Positions 6,706-15,045 of a stretch of 15,119 nt of DNA are shown here, in pieces. The position numbers were made by a program, and so were the translations under genes. The notes under the pieces are model-generated. The model saw only the letters and a list, made by a program, of their open reading frames with translations, was not told the origin of the DNA and did not search any database. Location: contig CAKSJG010000040.1 in assembly GCA_934463165.1 (NCBI GenBank), forward strand, positions 1-15,119, given 5' to 3'. Position 1 is the first letter of the stretch; every line of letters begins with the position of its first letter. This DNA comes from an uncultured Clostridia bacterium. GTDB taxonomy: Bacteria; Bacillota; Clostridia; UMGS1810.

Positions 6706-8043
6706 ATGTCGGTAAAAATAAGCATTATCGGTGCGGGAAGCGCTGTATTTTCAATCAATCTTATCAAGGATTTGTGTGTAAACAATCATTTTAAAGACTG
6801 CACGGTTTCACTCATGGATGTGAGCGAAGACAGACTCAATTCCATTTATACCCTATGCACAAGATATATTGAAGAAACAGGCTCCGATATCAGGGTTGAA
6901 AAAACAACGGACAGACGCGAATCCATGAAAAACGCGGATTTTGTTTTGAATGTTGCCCTTGATTACGGTCACGAAAGATTTAAACAGGGGATTGAGGTCG
7001 CATACAAAAACGGATACCGTTTCGGCGGAAGTCTGCACATTGTTCATGATGAAGGATTTTACATTAACTTTCATCAGCTCAGACTTATGGAAGACATTCT
7101 GCTTGATATTTTGGACATTTGCCCGAATGCTTATTACATTCTTGTTGCAAACCCCGTGCAGGCAGGTGTTACATACCTTAAAAGAAAATACAAGGATGCG
7201 AAAATCGTGGGAATGTGCCACGGTTACTACGGTGCATACAGAATTGCCGAAGCAATGGGAATGAATCCGGATGATGTTGCATTTGAAATATGCGGAGTTA
7301 ACCACTTTATCTGGATGACAAGCTTCCGCTACAAAGGCCGGGATGCATATAAGCTTCTGGATGATTATCTTGAAAAGCATGACAATTCACTCTCGGCAGA
7401 AAACGACGAAATGTCGCGCAAGGCAGTTGATTTATATAAAAGATACGGAATGTTCCCTATCGGAGATACGCCGAGTGCAGGCGGCGGTGCATGGGGATGG
7501 GAATATCATACCGACGATGAAACGCAGAAAAAATATCAGGTAGATCCGTACAACTGGTATCAGAGATATTTCGAAAACTGCGCAAAGCAGCCATTGGAGC
7601 TTAAGAAGACCGTTGAAGATAAATCAATACGGGTAAGTGACATTTACTCCTCCAAGGCGTCACACGAGCCCATGATTCCGCTTATAGAAGGTCTTGCGTT
7701 TGATACCGATACAAAGGTAGTTGTAAACATATTAAACGAGGGCGGATATATGAAAGGTCTGCCCACGGATTATGAGGTTGAAATCACTGCAAGAGTTGAC
7801 AAACACGGGATACACCCCATACATAACAACGGTCTTCCCAAGCCGATTATGTCGCATCTTTTAAGAGACAGAATCGCACCTGTTGAAACAGAAATTGCCG
7901 CATTTGAAAATCACAGTCTTGAGCTGTTGACAGATCTTGTGATGATGGATCCGTGGACAAAATCGAGAAAACAGGCGGAAAAACTTATAAAAGACATATT
8001 TGACCTGCCATGCAATGCGGATATGAAAGAATATTATAAATAA
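6706..8043 (+). CDS. GH4 NAD-dependent glycosidase, uronidase-type candidate
   Basis: A 445-residue family 4 glycoside hydrolase, the family's normal length. These cytoplasmic enzymes use NAD and a divalent metal, oxidising C3 of the sugar to allow elimination of the aglycone. The Rossmann motif GAGSAVFS (9-16) binds NAD. The metal ligands are visible as Cys171 in MCHG and His200 in GVNHF, and Asn in ANPVQAG is also conserved. The residues after the metal cysteine help sort GH4 activities: phospho-glycosidases have CDMP or CNVP, alpha-galactosidases CHS, and the alpha-glucuronidase/galacturonidase types CHG as here, so an unphosphorylated uronide or hexoside is expected. AAGGTG lies 5 bases before the ATG. 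It heads an operon with the two following genes (13- and 15-base gaps). Family certain, substrate inferred. Confidence 0.88.
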   Translation: MSVKISIIGAGSAVFSINLIKDLCVNNHFKDCTVSLMDVSEDRLNSIYTLCTRYIEETGSDIRVEKTTDRRESMKNADFVLNVALDYGHERFKQGIEVAYKNGYRFGGSLHIVHDEGFYINFHQLRLMEDILLDILDICPNAYYILVANPVQAGVTYLKRKYKDAKIVGMCHGYYGAYRIAEAMGMNPDDVAFEICGVNHFIWMTSFRYKGRDAYKLLDDYLEKHDNSLSAENDEMSRKAVDLYKRYGMFPIGDTPSAGGGAWGWEYHTDDETQKKYQVDPYNWYQRYFENCAKQPLELKKTVEDKSIRVSDIYSSKASHEPMIPLIEGLAFDTDTKVVVNILNEGGYMKGLPTDYEVEITARVDKHGIHPIHNNGLPKPIMSHLLRDRIAPVETEIAAFENHSLELLTDLVMMDPWTKSRKQAEKLIKDIFDLPCNADMKEYYK

Positions 8044-8056
8044 TGAGGATGAGACG

Positions 8057-8686
8057 ATGATACAATTAATGAAGAAAAAGCTTTTCCCCGAAAGTATGGA
8101 GGTTCTTTACAGCAAGGAATTTACGGAGGAAAGCATCAAAAACGATTTTGAAATAAAGGGCGGAAAGTGGTACGTCGAGGACGGATGGCTTTACGGCAAA
8201 AACAAAGGAAATTTCCCCGGAATGATAGTTTCAAAAAATGATTATTTCGGGAATGTTTTGCTTGAATTTGACGCATCTACGGTTCTTCCGTGCACACATG
8301 ATATAAATGTTATGTGGCACGGAAGCTGGAGAGAAGACACAAATACAAGACACATTGCCTATGTGGCAGGTCTTGAAGGATGGTGGGACGGAAAAGTCGG
8401 ATTTGAAAAGTCACCCGACTATAAGCTTAATGTCGGAACGGCAAATTTCAACTTTGAACCCGGAAAAACCTATCACATAATTGTCGGTGACATCGGGGGA
8501 CACATTTTTGTGGTTGTTGACGGAAAACTTATTCTTGAGATAACGGACCCGGATCCGATAGACGGCGAAAAATACGGCAAAATAGGTTTTGAAGCATATT
8601 GCAGCTTTATAAAGATCAAAAACCTCTCGGTAAAACGCGCGGTATATACCGATGATATAAAAGAATATACACCCGAATTTGAATAA
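8057..8686 (+). CDS. Concanavalin-fold-like protein of unknown function
   Basis: A 209-residue soluble protein that I do not recognise by name. It is rich in beta-strand patterns, Trp and Gly: GGKWYVEDGWLYGKNKG near residues 35-50, LLEFDAST, VMWHGSW, then FNFEPGKTYHIIVGDIGG, VVVDGKLILEITDPDP and KIGFEAYCSFIKIKNL. This order (exposed-surface strand, carbohydrate-type aromatic strand, 'G-K-x-Y-x-I' strand, 'DGK-x-I/L' hairpin, 'G-x-I/V-G-F' strand) is typical of LamG/concanavalin A-like jelly rolls such as the DUF1080 and YesU-like groups. There is no signal peptide or membrane segment, so it acts in the cytoplasm beside GH4. GAGG lies 8 bases before the ATG at 8057; an ATG at 8069 is less well placed. 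It could be an accessory glycosidase or a sugar-binding protein. Confidence 0.72.
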   Translation: MIQLMKKKLFPESMEVLYSKEFTEESIKNDFEIKGGKWYVEDGWLYGKNKGNFPGMIVSKNDYFGNVLLEFDASTVLPCTHDINVMWHGSWREDTNTRHIAYVAGLEGWWDGKVGFEKSPDYKLNVGTANFNFEPGKTYHIIVGDIGGHIFVVVDGKLILEITDPDPIDGEKYGKIGFEAYCSFIKIKNLSVKRAVYTDDIKEYTPEFE

Positions 8687-8701
8687 TTATACGGAGGAGA
8701 A

Positions 8702-9562
8702 ATGGTATACTATATTTTATTGATAACTGCAGCTGTTTTATATTCACTGTCATTTTATTTTAACCGAAATGTCGAAAAACAGTGTAGCAACGGAATCAAT
8801 ACTGCAATACTTTTTTCGCTTGTAACATGGCTTGAAGCATTTGTGATACTGTTTACCGTTATGCGCGGGCATTTAACGGTCACTCCGTTTTCCGTTATAT
8901 GTGCGCTTGTTCACGCAACGTTTCTGATTATGTTTTCTTTTTTAAATTTAAAAGCATTTGCCGTCGCTGATCTGGCGAAATATTCCATGTTTACCATGCT
9001 TGGCGGAATGCTTGTACCGTTTGTATTCGGTATTGCTTTTTTCGGAGATGACATAACAGCCGGAAAAATCATATGCTGTTTACTCGTCTCGGCTGCGCTA
9101 TACATAGAAAGCATAGGCGGAAAGATAAACAAGAAAGCAATTTTTTATCTTATGGCGGTTTTTCTTGTTAACGGTTCATTCGGAGTTATAAGCACAATAC
9201 ATCAGAACAGTGAGCTGTCTCACGCAGATACGCTTTCATATATGGCTATTCAATCGGCATGGGTTATCTGCTTCGGATGTTTTTGGATGATTAAAAAAAG
9301 GCTGTCAAAAAATAAGCAGCCGATCGTAAAAAACAAAAAGGCATACGCAAATATGCTTTTTTACGGAATAGTAAACGGAAGCGCAGAGCTGATACTCCTT
9401 TTTGCAATCAAACATGTTCAGCCGTCGGTTCAATATCCGATTATAACCGGAGGAGTAATAATATTTTCAACACTTATAAGCATGATTATCGGCGAAAATA
9501 AAAACCTCAAAAATCTTATTCCCGTAGGAATAACATTTATCGGTCTTTTATTTCTGTTATAA
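8702..9562 (+). CDS. DMT-superfamily (EamA-type) membrane transporter
   Basis: A 286-residue integral membrane protein with about ten hydrophobic segments, as in ten-TM drug/metabolite transporters made of two five-helix EamA halves. Segments lie at roughly 2-20, 33-55, 60-82, 86-114, 122-140, 147-166, 180-200, 219-238, 243-264 and 270-286. The typical YSMFTMLGGMLVPF segment ends the first half and VQYPIITGGVIIFSTLIS the second. It has a strong GGAGGAG site 2 bases before the ATG. As the last gene of the GH4 operon it may import the GH4 substrate or export a product; DMT members carry small solutes, so a sugar or sugar acid is plausible. Its stop codon TAA (9560-9562) overlaps the stop of the convergent regulator. 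Confidence 0.85.
   Translation: MVYYILLITAAVLYSLSFYFNRNVEKQCSNGINTAILFSLVTWLEAFVILFTVMRGHLTVTPFSVICALVHATFLIMFSFLNLKAFAVADLAKYSMFTMLGGMLVPFVFGIAFFGDDITAGKIICCLLVSAALYIESIGGKINKKAIFYLMAVFLVNGSFGVISTIHQNSELSHADTLSYMAIQSAWVICFGCFWMIKKRLSKNKQPIVKNKKAYANMLFYGIVNGSAELILLFAIKHVQPSVQYPIITGGVIIFSTLISMIIGENKNLKNLIPVGITFIGLLFLL
9557..9562. other. Overlapping convergent stop codons (TTATAA)
   Basis: The palindrome TTATAA supplies the TAA of the transporter gene on the plus strand (9560-9562) and the TAA of the regulator gene on the minus strand (9557-9559). There is no intergenic space, hence no separate terminator between the convergent genes. Confidence 0.95.
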
Positions 9563-10576
9563 TTTTTTTACTGATTTGCGAACTGCAAGCTTTGGCGAAT
9601 AAACCTTTTTAGCGTGCAGTTTCCCGTTAAACATAAGGTCGGCAGCTTCTTTGCCGATCTTTTCTTTCGGGTGAGTAACTGATGTAAGATTATATATTTC
9701 GGCAATAATTGTATCGTCAACGCTTATAAGCGACACATCATTCGGAACGCTGAGATTTGCCGACTCCAGAATATCGAGAACCTGTTTTGCGACATAATCG
9801 TTAAAACAAAATATACCCGTTACCCCGTTTTTTATGTAAGAAATAAGCCTATCACCCATACGGGAATCATTATAAACAGCGTTAAAATCGGGCAAGACCT
9901 CAGAAAAACCCTTCAAGCGCTTTTCGGACAGATTGTTGTTATCAACACAAACACATAAAATTTTTGAATGATTGTTTTCTTTAAAATATTTTGCCGCCAG
10001 AGCTCCCGACGACGTTTCGTCCGGAATAATATAAGACGAATCAAAAAAATCATAGCCCGCGTCTATTATGACATAAGGAATCTCCGTATCATCCAGATTA
10101 TGCAATGCATTAAGCATCCTCTCCTTATTTATTTTCGGAGACGGACTGCCCTGTATTATCACCCCGTCGGATCCGTTTTTGCAGATCATTTCAAGATATT
10201 CGCATATGCGGTCATTGGAGTTACATGTATCACATGCTATAAGATCAGCGTTATTTGACGCTACAACACTTCCGATACTGCGCATGTAATAAGGAACAAA
10301 ATAATAATCCGTCACATCAAGCAAAACATGAATACGCTTTCTTGAGCCCGCATTTTTACAAAATGTTCCCTTGCCGTGCCTCTTTTCAAGCAACCCTTCA
10401 TTAACCAGAATATTTAATGCTTCCCGAACCGTAAGCCTTGCAATTCCGTATTTCTTAACCATTGCGGATTCACTGTCAAGCATGTCTCCGGGCCGTATCT
10501 CTTTAGTTTTGATTTTCTCTCTTATTATATCCGCCAGTTGTACATAGCAAGGTGTTGACGAGTTTTTATCAATCAT
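9557..10576 (-). CDS. GntR/LacI hybrid transcriptional regulator, AraR-like
   Basis: A 339-residue regulator combining two families. Residues 1-70 are a GntR winged helix-turn-helix (YVQLADIIREKIKTKEIRPG, SAMVKKYGIARLTVREAL, then the wing EKRHGKGTF). Residues about 77-339 are a LacI/GalR-type periplasmic-binding-like sensor (DGVIIQGSPSP, PYVIIDAGYDFFD, TGIFCFNDYVAKQVLD, VSLISVDD, TSVTHPKEKIGKEAADLM). This architecture is that of Bacillus AraR, the L-arabinose-responsive repressor, so a repressor released by a free sugar is likely. GGAGG is 8 bases before the ATG. It is convergent to the GH4 operon and probably controls it through the inverted repeat at 6626-6649. It lies 18 bases after the CCA-adding enzyme gene with no visible promoter in the gap. 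Calling it araR would be premature without arabinose genes. Confidence 0.88.
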   Translation of the reverse strand: MIDKNSSTPCYVQLADIIREKIKTKEIRPGDMLDSESAMVKKYGIARLTVREALNILVNEGLLEKRHGKGTFCKNAGSRKRIHVLLDVTDYYFVPYYMRSIGSVVASNNADLIACDTCNSNDRICEYLEMICKNGSDGVIIQGSPSPKINKERMLNALHNLDDTEIPYVIIDAGYDFFDSSYIIPDETSSGALAAKYFKENNHSKILCVCVDNNNLSEKRLKGFSEVLPDFNAVYNDSRMGDRLISYIKNGVTGIFCFNDYVAKQVLDILESANLSVPNDVSLISVDDTIIAEIYNLTSVTHPKEKIGKEAADLMFNGKLHAKKVYSPKLAVRKSVKKL

Positions 10577-10594
10577 TTTACCATCCTCCGAATA

Positions 10595-11803
10595 TCACTG
10601 CCCGATTCCGTTTTTTATAATATATTCTTTGATGCTTTCATAATCATTGGCACATCTGTCCTCTATTACGGCATTTAAAACATCCTTCAGTATTTCTCCT
10701 ATCTGTGCTCCCTGCTTTATTCCGAACGACATTATGTCCTTACCGTTTACGGCGAGATCGGATATCTTGACACACGGCTTAATTTCAAGCTGATGCATAT
10801 ATTCATTCACAAATTTATTATATGCAAAATCACTGCGGTAAATTTGCATAATGCATATAAAACGCATCATATCTTCCGAATCAAAAAATGACATCAGCCT
10901 GCGGACAGACGCGGCATCGCAGCCTATATCTTTTTCGTTTAATTTTTCAGAGAGCTTTACAACAGACGAAAGCGTTTTGTTATCGGGCTTTAAAAGATGC
11001 ATAAGAGCGCGGACGTCACTTTGACCTATGCCGAAAAACAGAGCTGCAAAACGTGTTATCACATCACAGTCAACACTGCCGATTTTTAAAACGTTTGTCA
11101 TGTAAATGCTTTTATGCTCCGCAAAATACGGAAAAATCACGCCCATAACATCCGCATAAGACGCAAGAACCTCGGCTGCGCCCGCGCCGCACAGCAGCTT
11201 TTTAAGCTCGCTGTATATTCTTTCGGCAGATATATTTTTTAAGAGCTCTTTGTTTTTTCGGATACTTTTTGACGTCTCGGAATCAATCGTAAAACCTAAA
11301 ACAGACGAAAATCTGAGAGCGCGCATGATGCGAAGTCCGTCCTCGTTGAAACGCGTGTCGGGAACACCCACACAGCGTATTATTTTGCGTTTCAAATCAT
11401 CGCACCCGCCGAAAATATCGACAAGACCGCCGACAGGCGAAAATGCCATGGCATTAACCGTAAAATCACGCCTTGAAAGATCCTCTTCAAGATTACGCGT
11501 AAACGTGACGCTGTCGGGGCGGCGGTTATCAAGGTATTTTCCGTCGATACGATATGTTGTTATCTCAACATTTTCTCCGTCGGAGACGACGGTCACCGTT
11601 CCATGTTTTATGCCTGTTTCTATGATACGGTAATCAGCAAGGACCTGCAGCATTTCGCCCGGCAGTGCATTTGTGGTAAGATCAAAATCGTGCTGCGTTT
11701 TTCCCATCATGTAATCACGCACACATCCGCCGACAAGATATGCCTCGTATCCGTTTTCATTTAAAATATTTATCACTTTGTTTATATAATCCGGTATTTT
11801 CAT
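10595..11803 (-). CDS. cca: CCA tRNA nucleotidyltransferase (bacterial class II)
   Basis: A 402-residue enzyme that adds or repairs the 3'-CCA end of tRNAs from CTP and ATP. The nucleotidyltransferase head is clear: LVGGCVRD (23-30), the catalytic metal-binding pair in DFD (Asp39, Asp41), RRDFTVNAMA (111-120), DIFGGCDDL (129-137) and the nucleotide-selecting motif EDGLRIMRALRF (154-165). An RNA-binding helical tail follows (SAERIYSELKKLL and onward). Length is normal for Gram-positive CCA-adding enzymes. AAGGA lies 5 bases before the ATG at 11803. It is the only housekeeping gene in the window, with its own promoter just downstream of the deacetylase terminator, and the AraR-like regulator follows it closely. 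Some lineages split the job into CC- and A-adding enzymes; that cannot be excluded from one gene. Confidence 0.92.
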   Translation of the reverse strand: MKIPDYINKVINILNENGYEAYLVGGCVRDYMMGKTQHDFDLTTNALPGEMLQVLADYRIIETGIKHGTVTVVSDGENVEITTYRIDGKYLDNRRPDSVTFTRNLEEDLSRRDFTVNAMAFSPVGGLVDIFGGCDDLKRKIIRCVGVPDTRFNEDGLRIMRALRFSSVLGFTIDSETSKSIRKNKELLKNISAERIYSELKKLLCGAGAAEVLASYADVMGVIFPYFAEHKSIYMTNVLKIGSVDCDVITRFAALFFGIGQSDVRALMHLLKPDNKTLSSVVKLSEKLNEKDIGCDAASVRRLMSFFDSEDMMRFICIMQIYRSDFAYNKFVNEYMHQLEIKPCVKISDLAVNGKDIMSFGIKQGAQIGEILKDVLNAVIEDRCANDYESIKEYIIKNGIGQ

Positions 11804-11839
11804 AATAGTCCTTAATACATATTTTTAATATTATTTTCA

Positions 11840-11868
11840 ATTATATCATAAATTATTGTAAAAAGCAA
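11840..11868 (-). promoter_or_regulatory. Promoter of the CCA-adding enzyme gene
   Basis: On the minus strand an extended -10, TGA then TATAAT (11840-11845), with a 17-base spacer to TTGCTT (11863-11868; three of six). Start point near 11833, leader about 30 bases. Its -35 lies in the T-rich tail of the preceding terminator. Confidence 0.6.
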
Positions 11869-11896
11869 ATAAGCGCCGAAAAAAATCAGCGCTTAT
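11869..11896 (-). terminator. Rho-independent terminator after the GH36-deacetylase operon
   Basis: A perfect 8-base stem, ATAAGCGC (11869-11876) against GCGCTTAT (11889-11896), with a 12-base loop. On the minus strand the hairpin is followed by TTGCTTTTT. It begins 18 bases after the deacetylase stop codon. Confidence 0.75.
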
Positions 11897-11913
11897 CATA
11901 TAAGAAATTTTTA

Positions 11914-12771
11914 TTACTTCAATTTCACTGTTTCACCCGATTTTACACAAAGCTTATGCAATTTTCCGAACACCTTTACATTAAGGTATACATCAATTGC
12001 CGACGGATTATGTATAATCGTGCAGTCATTTGAAAATTCAAGCGAATTAAACGCGCGTATATAGTCGTATGCCTCAATGTTTGTACAATACCACACATCG
12101 TCTCTGCCGCCGACTTTTGCACTGAAATCTTCTATAACATGCCAATTGTCATCTCCGTCAAATTCATATGTATGACCCCAAAGGTAGAAGAAATACGGAT
12201 TCGCTTCGTCTTTTATTTCATCTCCGACAAATTTATCGGCAAGGCTTGTAAGATTGGAATCATTGTGATGACATGTAGGGTCAAGACGAAGCCAATCACG
12301 GGGAATATCGAAGCTGTGAGTCGCCTTTGTTGTACGCGCATACACTATGCCGCAGTTTTTGAGAATTTCAACGACCTCGTCACTGTATGTTCCGTATGGA
12401 TAAGCACAGCCGCGCGTTATAAAGCCGAACATCTCTTCAATATTTTTTCTGTCTTCGGTTATTTCATATGCGGTAATATTCAGCGGTATTCTTTCCAAAA
12501 AAGGATGTGTGAGAGCATGAACCGCAATTTCATGGGGTTCGTTTTTATACGCTTCATATGCCTGTGACTTTGTCATTCTTCTGTGCACTGTGCCCTTGGG
12601 ATACACCGTGCCCACGGGAGCAAAAAGCCCTGTATTGATATTAAATGTACACTTCATATTATACTTATCGATAACAGACATAAATCTTATGTCTGTTTCA
12701 ACTCCGTCATCATAGCTTAGCGTGAGAGCTTTTGAAAGCCCTCCCGGATATCTCATGTAAATATATGCCAT
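11914..12771 (-). CDS. CE4/NodB-type polysaccharide deacetylase family protein, cytoplasmic
   Basis: A 285-residue protein with the NodB-homology fold, whose members remove N- or O-acetyl groups from sugars with a metal. Motif 1 is TLSYDDG (Asp21 base, Asp22 metal ligand), motif 2 is HALTHP (His85 and His89 metal ligands), motif 3 is AYPYGTYS (123-130), and LWGHTYEF (197-204) supplies the late histidine. A short beta-rich tail (about 245-285) follows the barrel. There is no signal peptide or membrane anchor, unlike peptidoglycan deacetylases, so a small intracellular oligosaccharide is the likelier substrate. GGAGGAG precedes the ATG by 7 bases. It lies 15 bases after the alpha-galactosidase gene and shares its transcript, which suggests both act on one acetylated galacto-oligosaccharide. 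The family call is firm; the substrate is inferred. Confidence 0.85.
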   Translation of the reverse strand: MAYIYMRYPGGLSKALTLSYDDGVETDIRFMSVIDKYNMKCTFNINTGLFAPVGTVYPKGTVHRRMTKSQAYEAYKNEPHEIAVHALTHPFLERIPLNITAYEITEDRKNIEEMFGFITRGCAYPYGTYSDEVVEILKNCGIVYARTTKATHSFDIPRDWLRLDPTCHHNDSNLTSLADKFVGDEIKDEANPYFFYLWGHTYEFDGDDNWHVIEDFSAKVGGRDDVWYCTNIEAYDYIRAFNSLEFSNDCTIIHNPSAIDVYLNVKVFGKLHKLCVKSGETVKLK

Positions 12772-12786
12772 TTTTAACTCCTCCGT

Positions 12787-14970
12787 TTATTGCTTGTCAA
12801 ATATTATTACTCTGCTTTCGTAATCTTTTCTTGTCATAAATTTCAGACCTGCATCCATTAAAACCGCACCGCTGTATACCTTGCCGCTTTCTCTGTCTTT
12901 ATATAAAGCGTCCGGCTCAAGGCCCTCAAATTTTACTGATGTATTGTCATAGCCCGGATGACCTACCAATGTATAGAAGAACAATACCGCTGTATTTTTA
13001 TCTTTAGAGGTATATTCAAGAGCACAGGTTCTGCCGTCAAACGGAGATATGAGCCTGTACATATCGCCGAAATGAACGGTTTCTCTGATTTTCTTATAGA
13101 ATTTAATCTGCTCTCTGATTTCTTCAAGTTCATCCTCACTCATTTTTGTGATATCGAGCTCGTATCCGAACTGACCCGTCATTGCAACATCACCGCGAAG
13201 CTTAAGCGGTGTGGTTCTGCCGACCTGATGATTCGGAACTGCCGAAACATGAGCACCCATTGTGAGGCAAGGCATAACAAGACTTGTTCCGTATTGAATG
13301 TATATACGTTCAACCGCTTCGCTGTCGTCGCTTGTCCAGTATTGATTAAAGTATGCAAGCATGCCGGCGTCAAAACGTCCGCCGCCTCCGCTGCATCCCT
13401 CAAAAAGAACATCGGGGAAGCTTTCTGTAATATTTTTAAGAATTTTATACAGACCGAGAATATATCTGTGAGCAACCTCGGGCTGATTCTCGGGTGAAAG
13501 AAGATCGGAACCGACCTCGCTCATGTTACGGTTCATATCCCATTTAACGTACGTAATCGGCGCTGAAGAAAGAACGCTGCTGACAGCATTTATAACATAC
13601 TCGCATACATCGTCTCTCGAAAGGTCAAGTATGAGCTGATCTCTGCAAAGACTGCGTGCTCTTCCGTTTACATGCAGACACCAATCGGGATGCGCGCGGT
13701 AAAGATCGCTGTCGGGTGATACCATTTCCGGCTCAAACCAAAGGCCGAAGCGCATGCCGAGGTCAACCACCTTATTTGCCAGACCGTCTATGCCGTTCGG
13801 AAGCTTTCTTTTATCTGTATACCAATCGCCGAGAGAGGATTTATCGTCATCTCTGTGACCGAACCAACCATCATCGAGAACCATGAGTTCAACACCGACA
13901 CCCTTTGCCGCCTTTGCAATATTGAGAATTTTCTCCTCGTTAAAGTCAAAGTATGTGCCCTCCCAGTTATTCAAAAGGACAGGTCTTTCGATATCACGGT
14001 ATTTACCTCTGCAAAGACGTGTGCGGTAGAGATCATGGAAGGTTCTGCTCATTTTGCCGAGACCGCCGTCAGAATATACCATAACGGCTTCGGGAGTTGT
14101 AAAGCTTTTTCCGGGCTCCAATACCCAATTGAAATTATGGCTGTTTATACCCATTATGACTCTCGTCATATGTTTATAATTCACCTCTGCACCGGCTATG
14201 AAGTTTCCGCTGTATACAAGGCTGAAGCCGTATACATCGCCGCTGTTTTCCGTTGCATTTTTGCCCATGAGAGCTACAAACGGGCTGTGATTGTGTGAAC
14301 TTGATCCGCGCTTGCTGTCTATTCCCTGATAGCCTATCATGAGCGGTGTTCTCTCTATATGACGCTCATTTGCCCAGCAGCCGTGCAGGTGAACAAAGTC
14401 ATAGTCTTTGTTATCAAAATCAACGTTAAGGCTCTGAACCGATTTTAAGTTGATCGTATCGCTGCCGTTGTTTTCAACAATTACATTTCTTGTTATTGCG
14501 TCTGCCGTGTTATATACGGTATATACAAGAGTGATCTTCATTCCTCTGAGCTTATCCGTAAGATAAATTTCAAGGGTATCTGCCTCGCCGTCATCTTCAA
14601 CATATGTTGACGGAAGACCGTCAAGCGGTTTTTTACCCGCATAAATTTTGTGACCGCTGTAGTAAGCTTCGGTTATAAAGCTTCCGTCGTAATAGTTTGC
14701 GTGAAATGACGGTGTTCTTGCATCAAGACCCTGAAATGAATATTCAAGCTGCATGTTTTCGGGGCTGAGAACGGGGTCGCTCCAGTCATAGACTCCGCAC
14801 CATCCGGTACCGTCAAAATCGACGGTTTCGTTTATACCGCTGATGTCAGCAAGCTTTTTCCCGTAATAGATATGAGCGGGAACTCTGCCCTGTTCTAACC
14901 TGATTACATATGATGTTTCGGGTGTGCTCAGGTTAAAAGTTTTTTCATTTTCATAATAAATTATTGACAT
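12787..14970 (-). CDS. GH36 alpha-galactosidase
   Basis: A 727-residue enzyme of normal length for the bacterial tetrameric GH36 alpha-galactosidases, which hydrolyse terminal alpha-1,6-galactose from melibiose, raffinose, stachyose and galactomannan oligomers with retention. The N-terminal beta-supersandwich (about 1-320) precedes a (beta/alpha)8 barrel containing NNWEGTYFDF (around 333), LDDGWFGHRDD (366-376), LGDWYTDKRKLPNG and GLWFEPEMVSPDSDLY. The nucleophile is Asp478 in YVKWDMNR and the acid/base Asp548 in WTSDDSEAVERI; the 70-residue spacing equals that I recall for the Geobacillus AgaA enzyme. A beta-sandwich closes the C-terminus. It has no signal peptide, so its substrate must be imported. 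GGAGG lies 5 bases before the ATG. It is the first gene of a two-gene operon with the deacetylase. Confidence 0.95.
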   Translation of the reverse strand: MSIIYYENEKTFNLSTPETSYVIRLEQGRVPAHIYYGKKLADISGINETVDFDGTGWCGVYDWSDPVLSPENMQLEYSFQGLDARTPSFHANYYDGSFITEAYYSGHKIYAGKKPLDGLPSTYVEDDGEADTLEIYLTDKLRGMKITLVYTVYNTADAITRNVIVENNGSDTINLKSVQSLNVDFDNKDYDFVHLHGCWANERHIERTPLMIGYQGIDSKRGSSSHNHSPFVALMGKNATENSGDVYGFSLVYSGNFIAGAEVNYKHMTRVIMGINSHNFNWVLEPGKSFTTPEAVMVYSDGGLGKMSRTFHDLYRTRLCRGKYRDIERPVLLNNWEGTYFDFNEEKILNIAKAAKGVGVELMVLDDGWFGHRDDDKSSLGDWYTDKRKLPNGIDGLANKVVDLGMRFGLWFEPEMVSPDSDLYRAHPDWCLHVNGRARSLCRDQLILDLSRDDVCEYVINAVSSVLSSAPITYVKWDMNRNMSEVGSDLLSPENQPEVAHRYILGLYKILKNITESFPDVLFEGCSGGGGRFDAGMLAYFNQYWTSDDSEAVERIYIQYGTSLVMPCLTMGAHVSAVPNHQVGRTTPLKLRGDVAMTGQFGYELDITKMSEDELEEIREQIKFYKKIRETVHFGDMYRLISPFDGRTCALEYTSKDKNTAVLFFYTLVGHPGYDNTSVKFEGLEPDALYKDRESGKVYSGAVLMDAGLKFMTRKDYESRVIIFDKQ

Positions 14971-15045
14971 TTTTTCCTCCTTAGGTTATATAAAAAATTA
15001 TAATTTATCGGTGTAATTTGCATTTCATCTCCGGTAAAATGTTAA

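Noticed and set aside
6853..7380. 175-codon open frame on the minus strand
   Set aside because: It lies wholly inside the well-supported GH4 gene and shows no domain or ribosome binding site; a shadow frame.
10540..10560. GTTGTACAT inside the regulator gene as an autoregulatory AraR-type box
   Set aside because: It lies in the coding region for conserved wHTH residues and lacks a second arm, so it is probably chance.
12139..12567. 142-codon open frame on the plus strand
   Set aside because: Antisense to the deacetylase gene, with no recognisable motif; a shadow frame.
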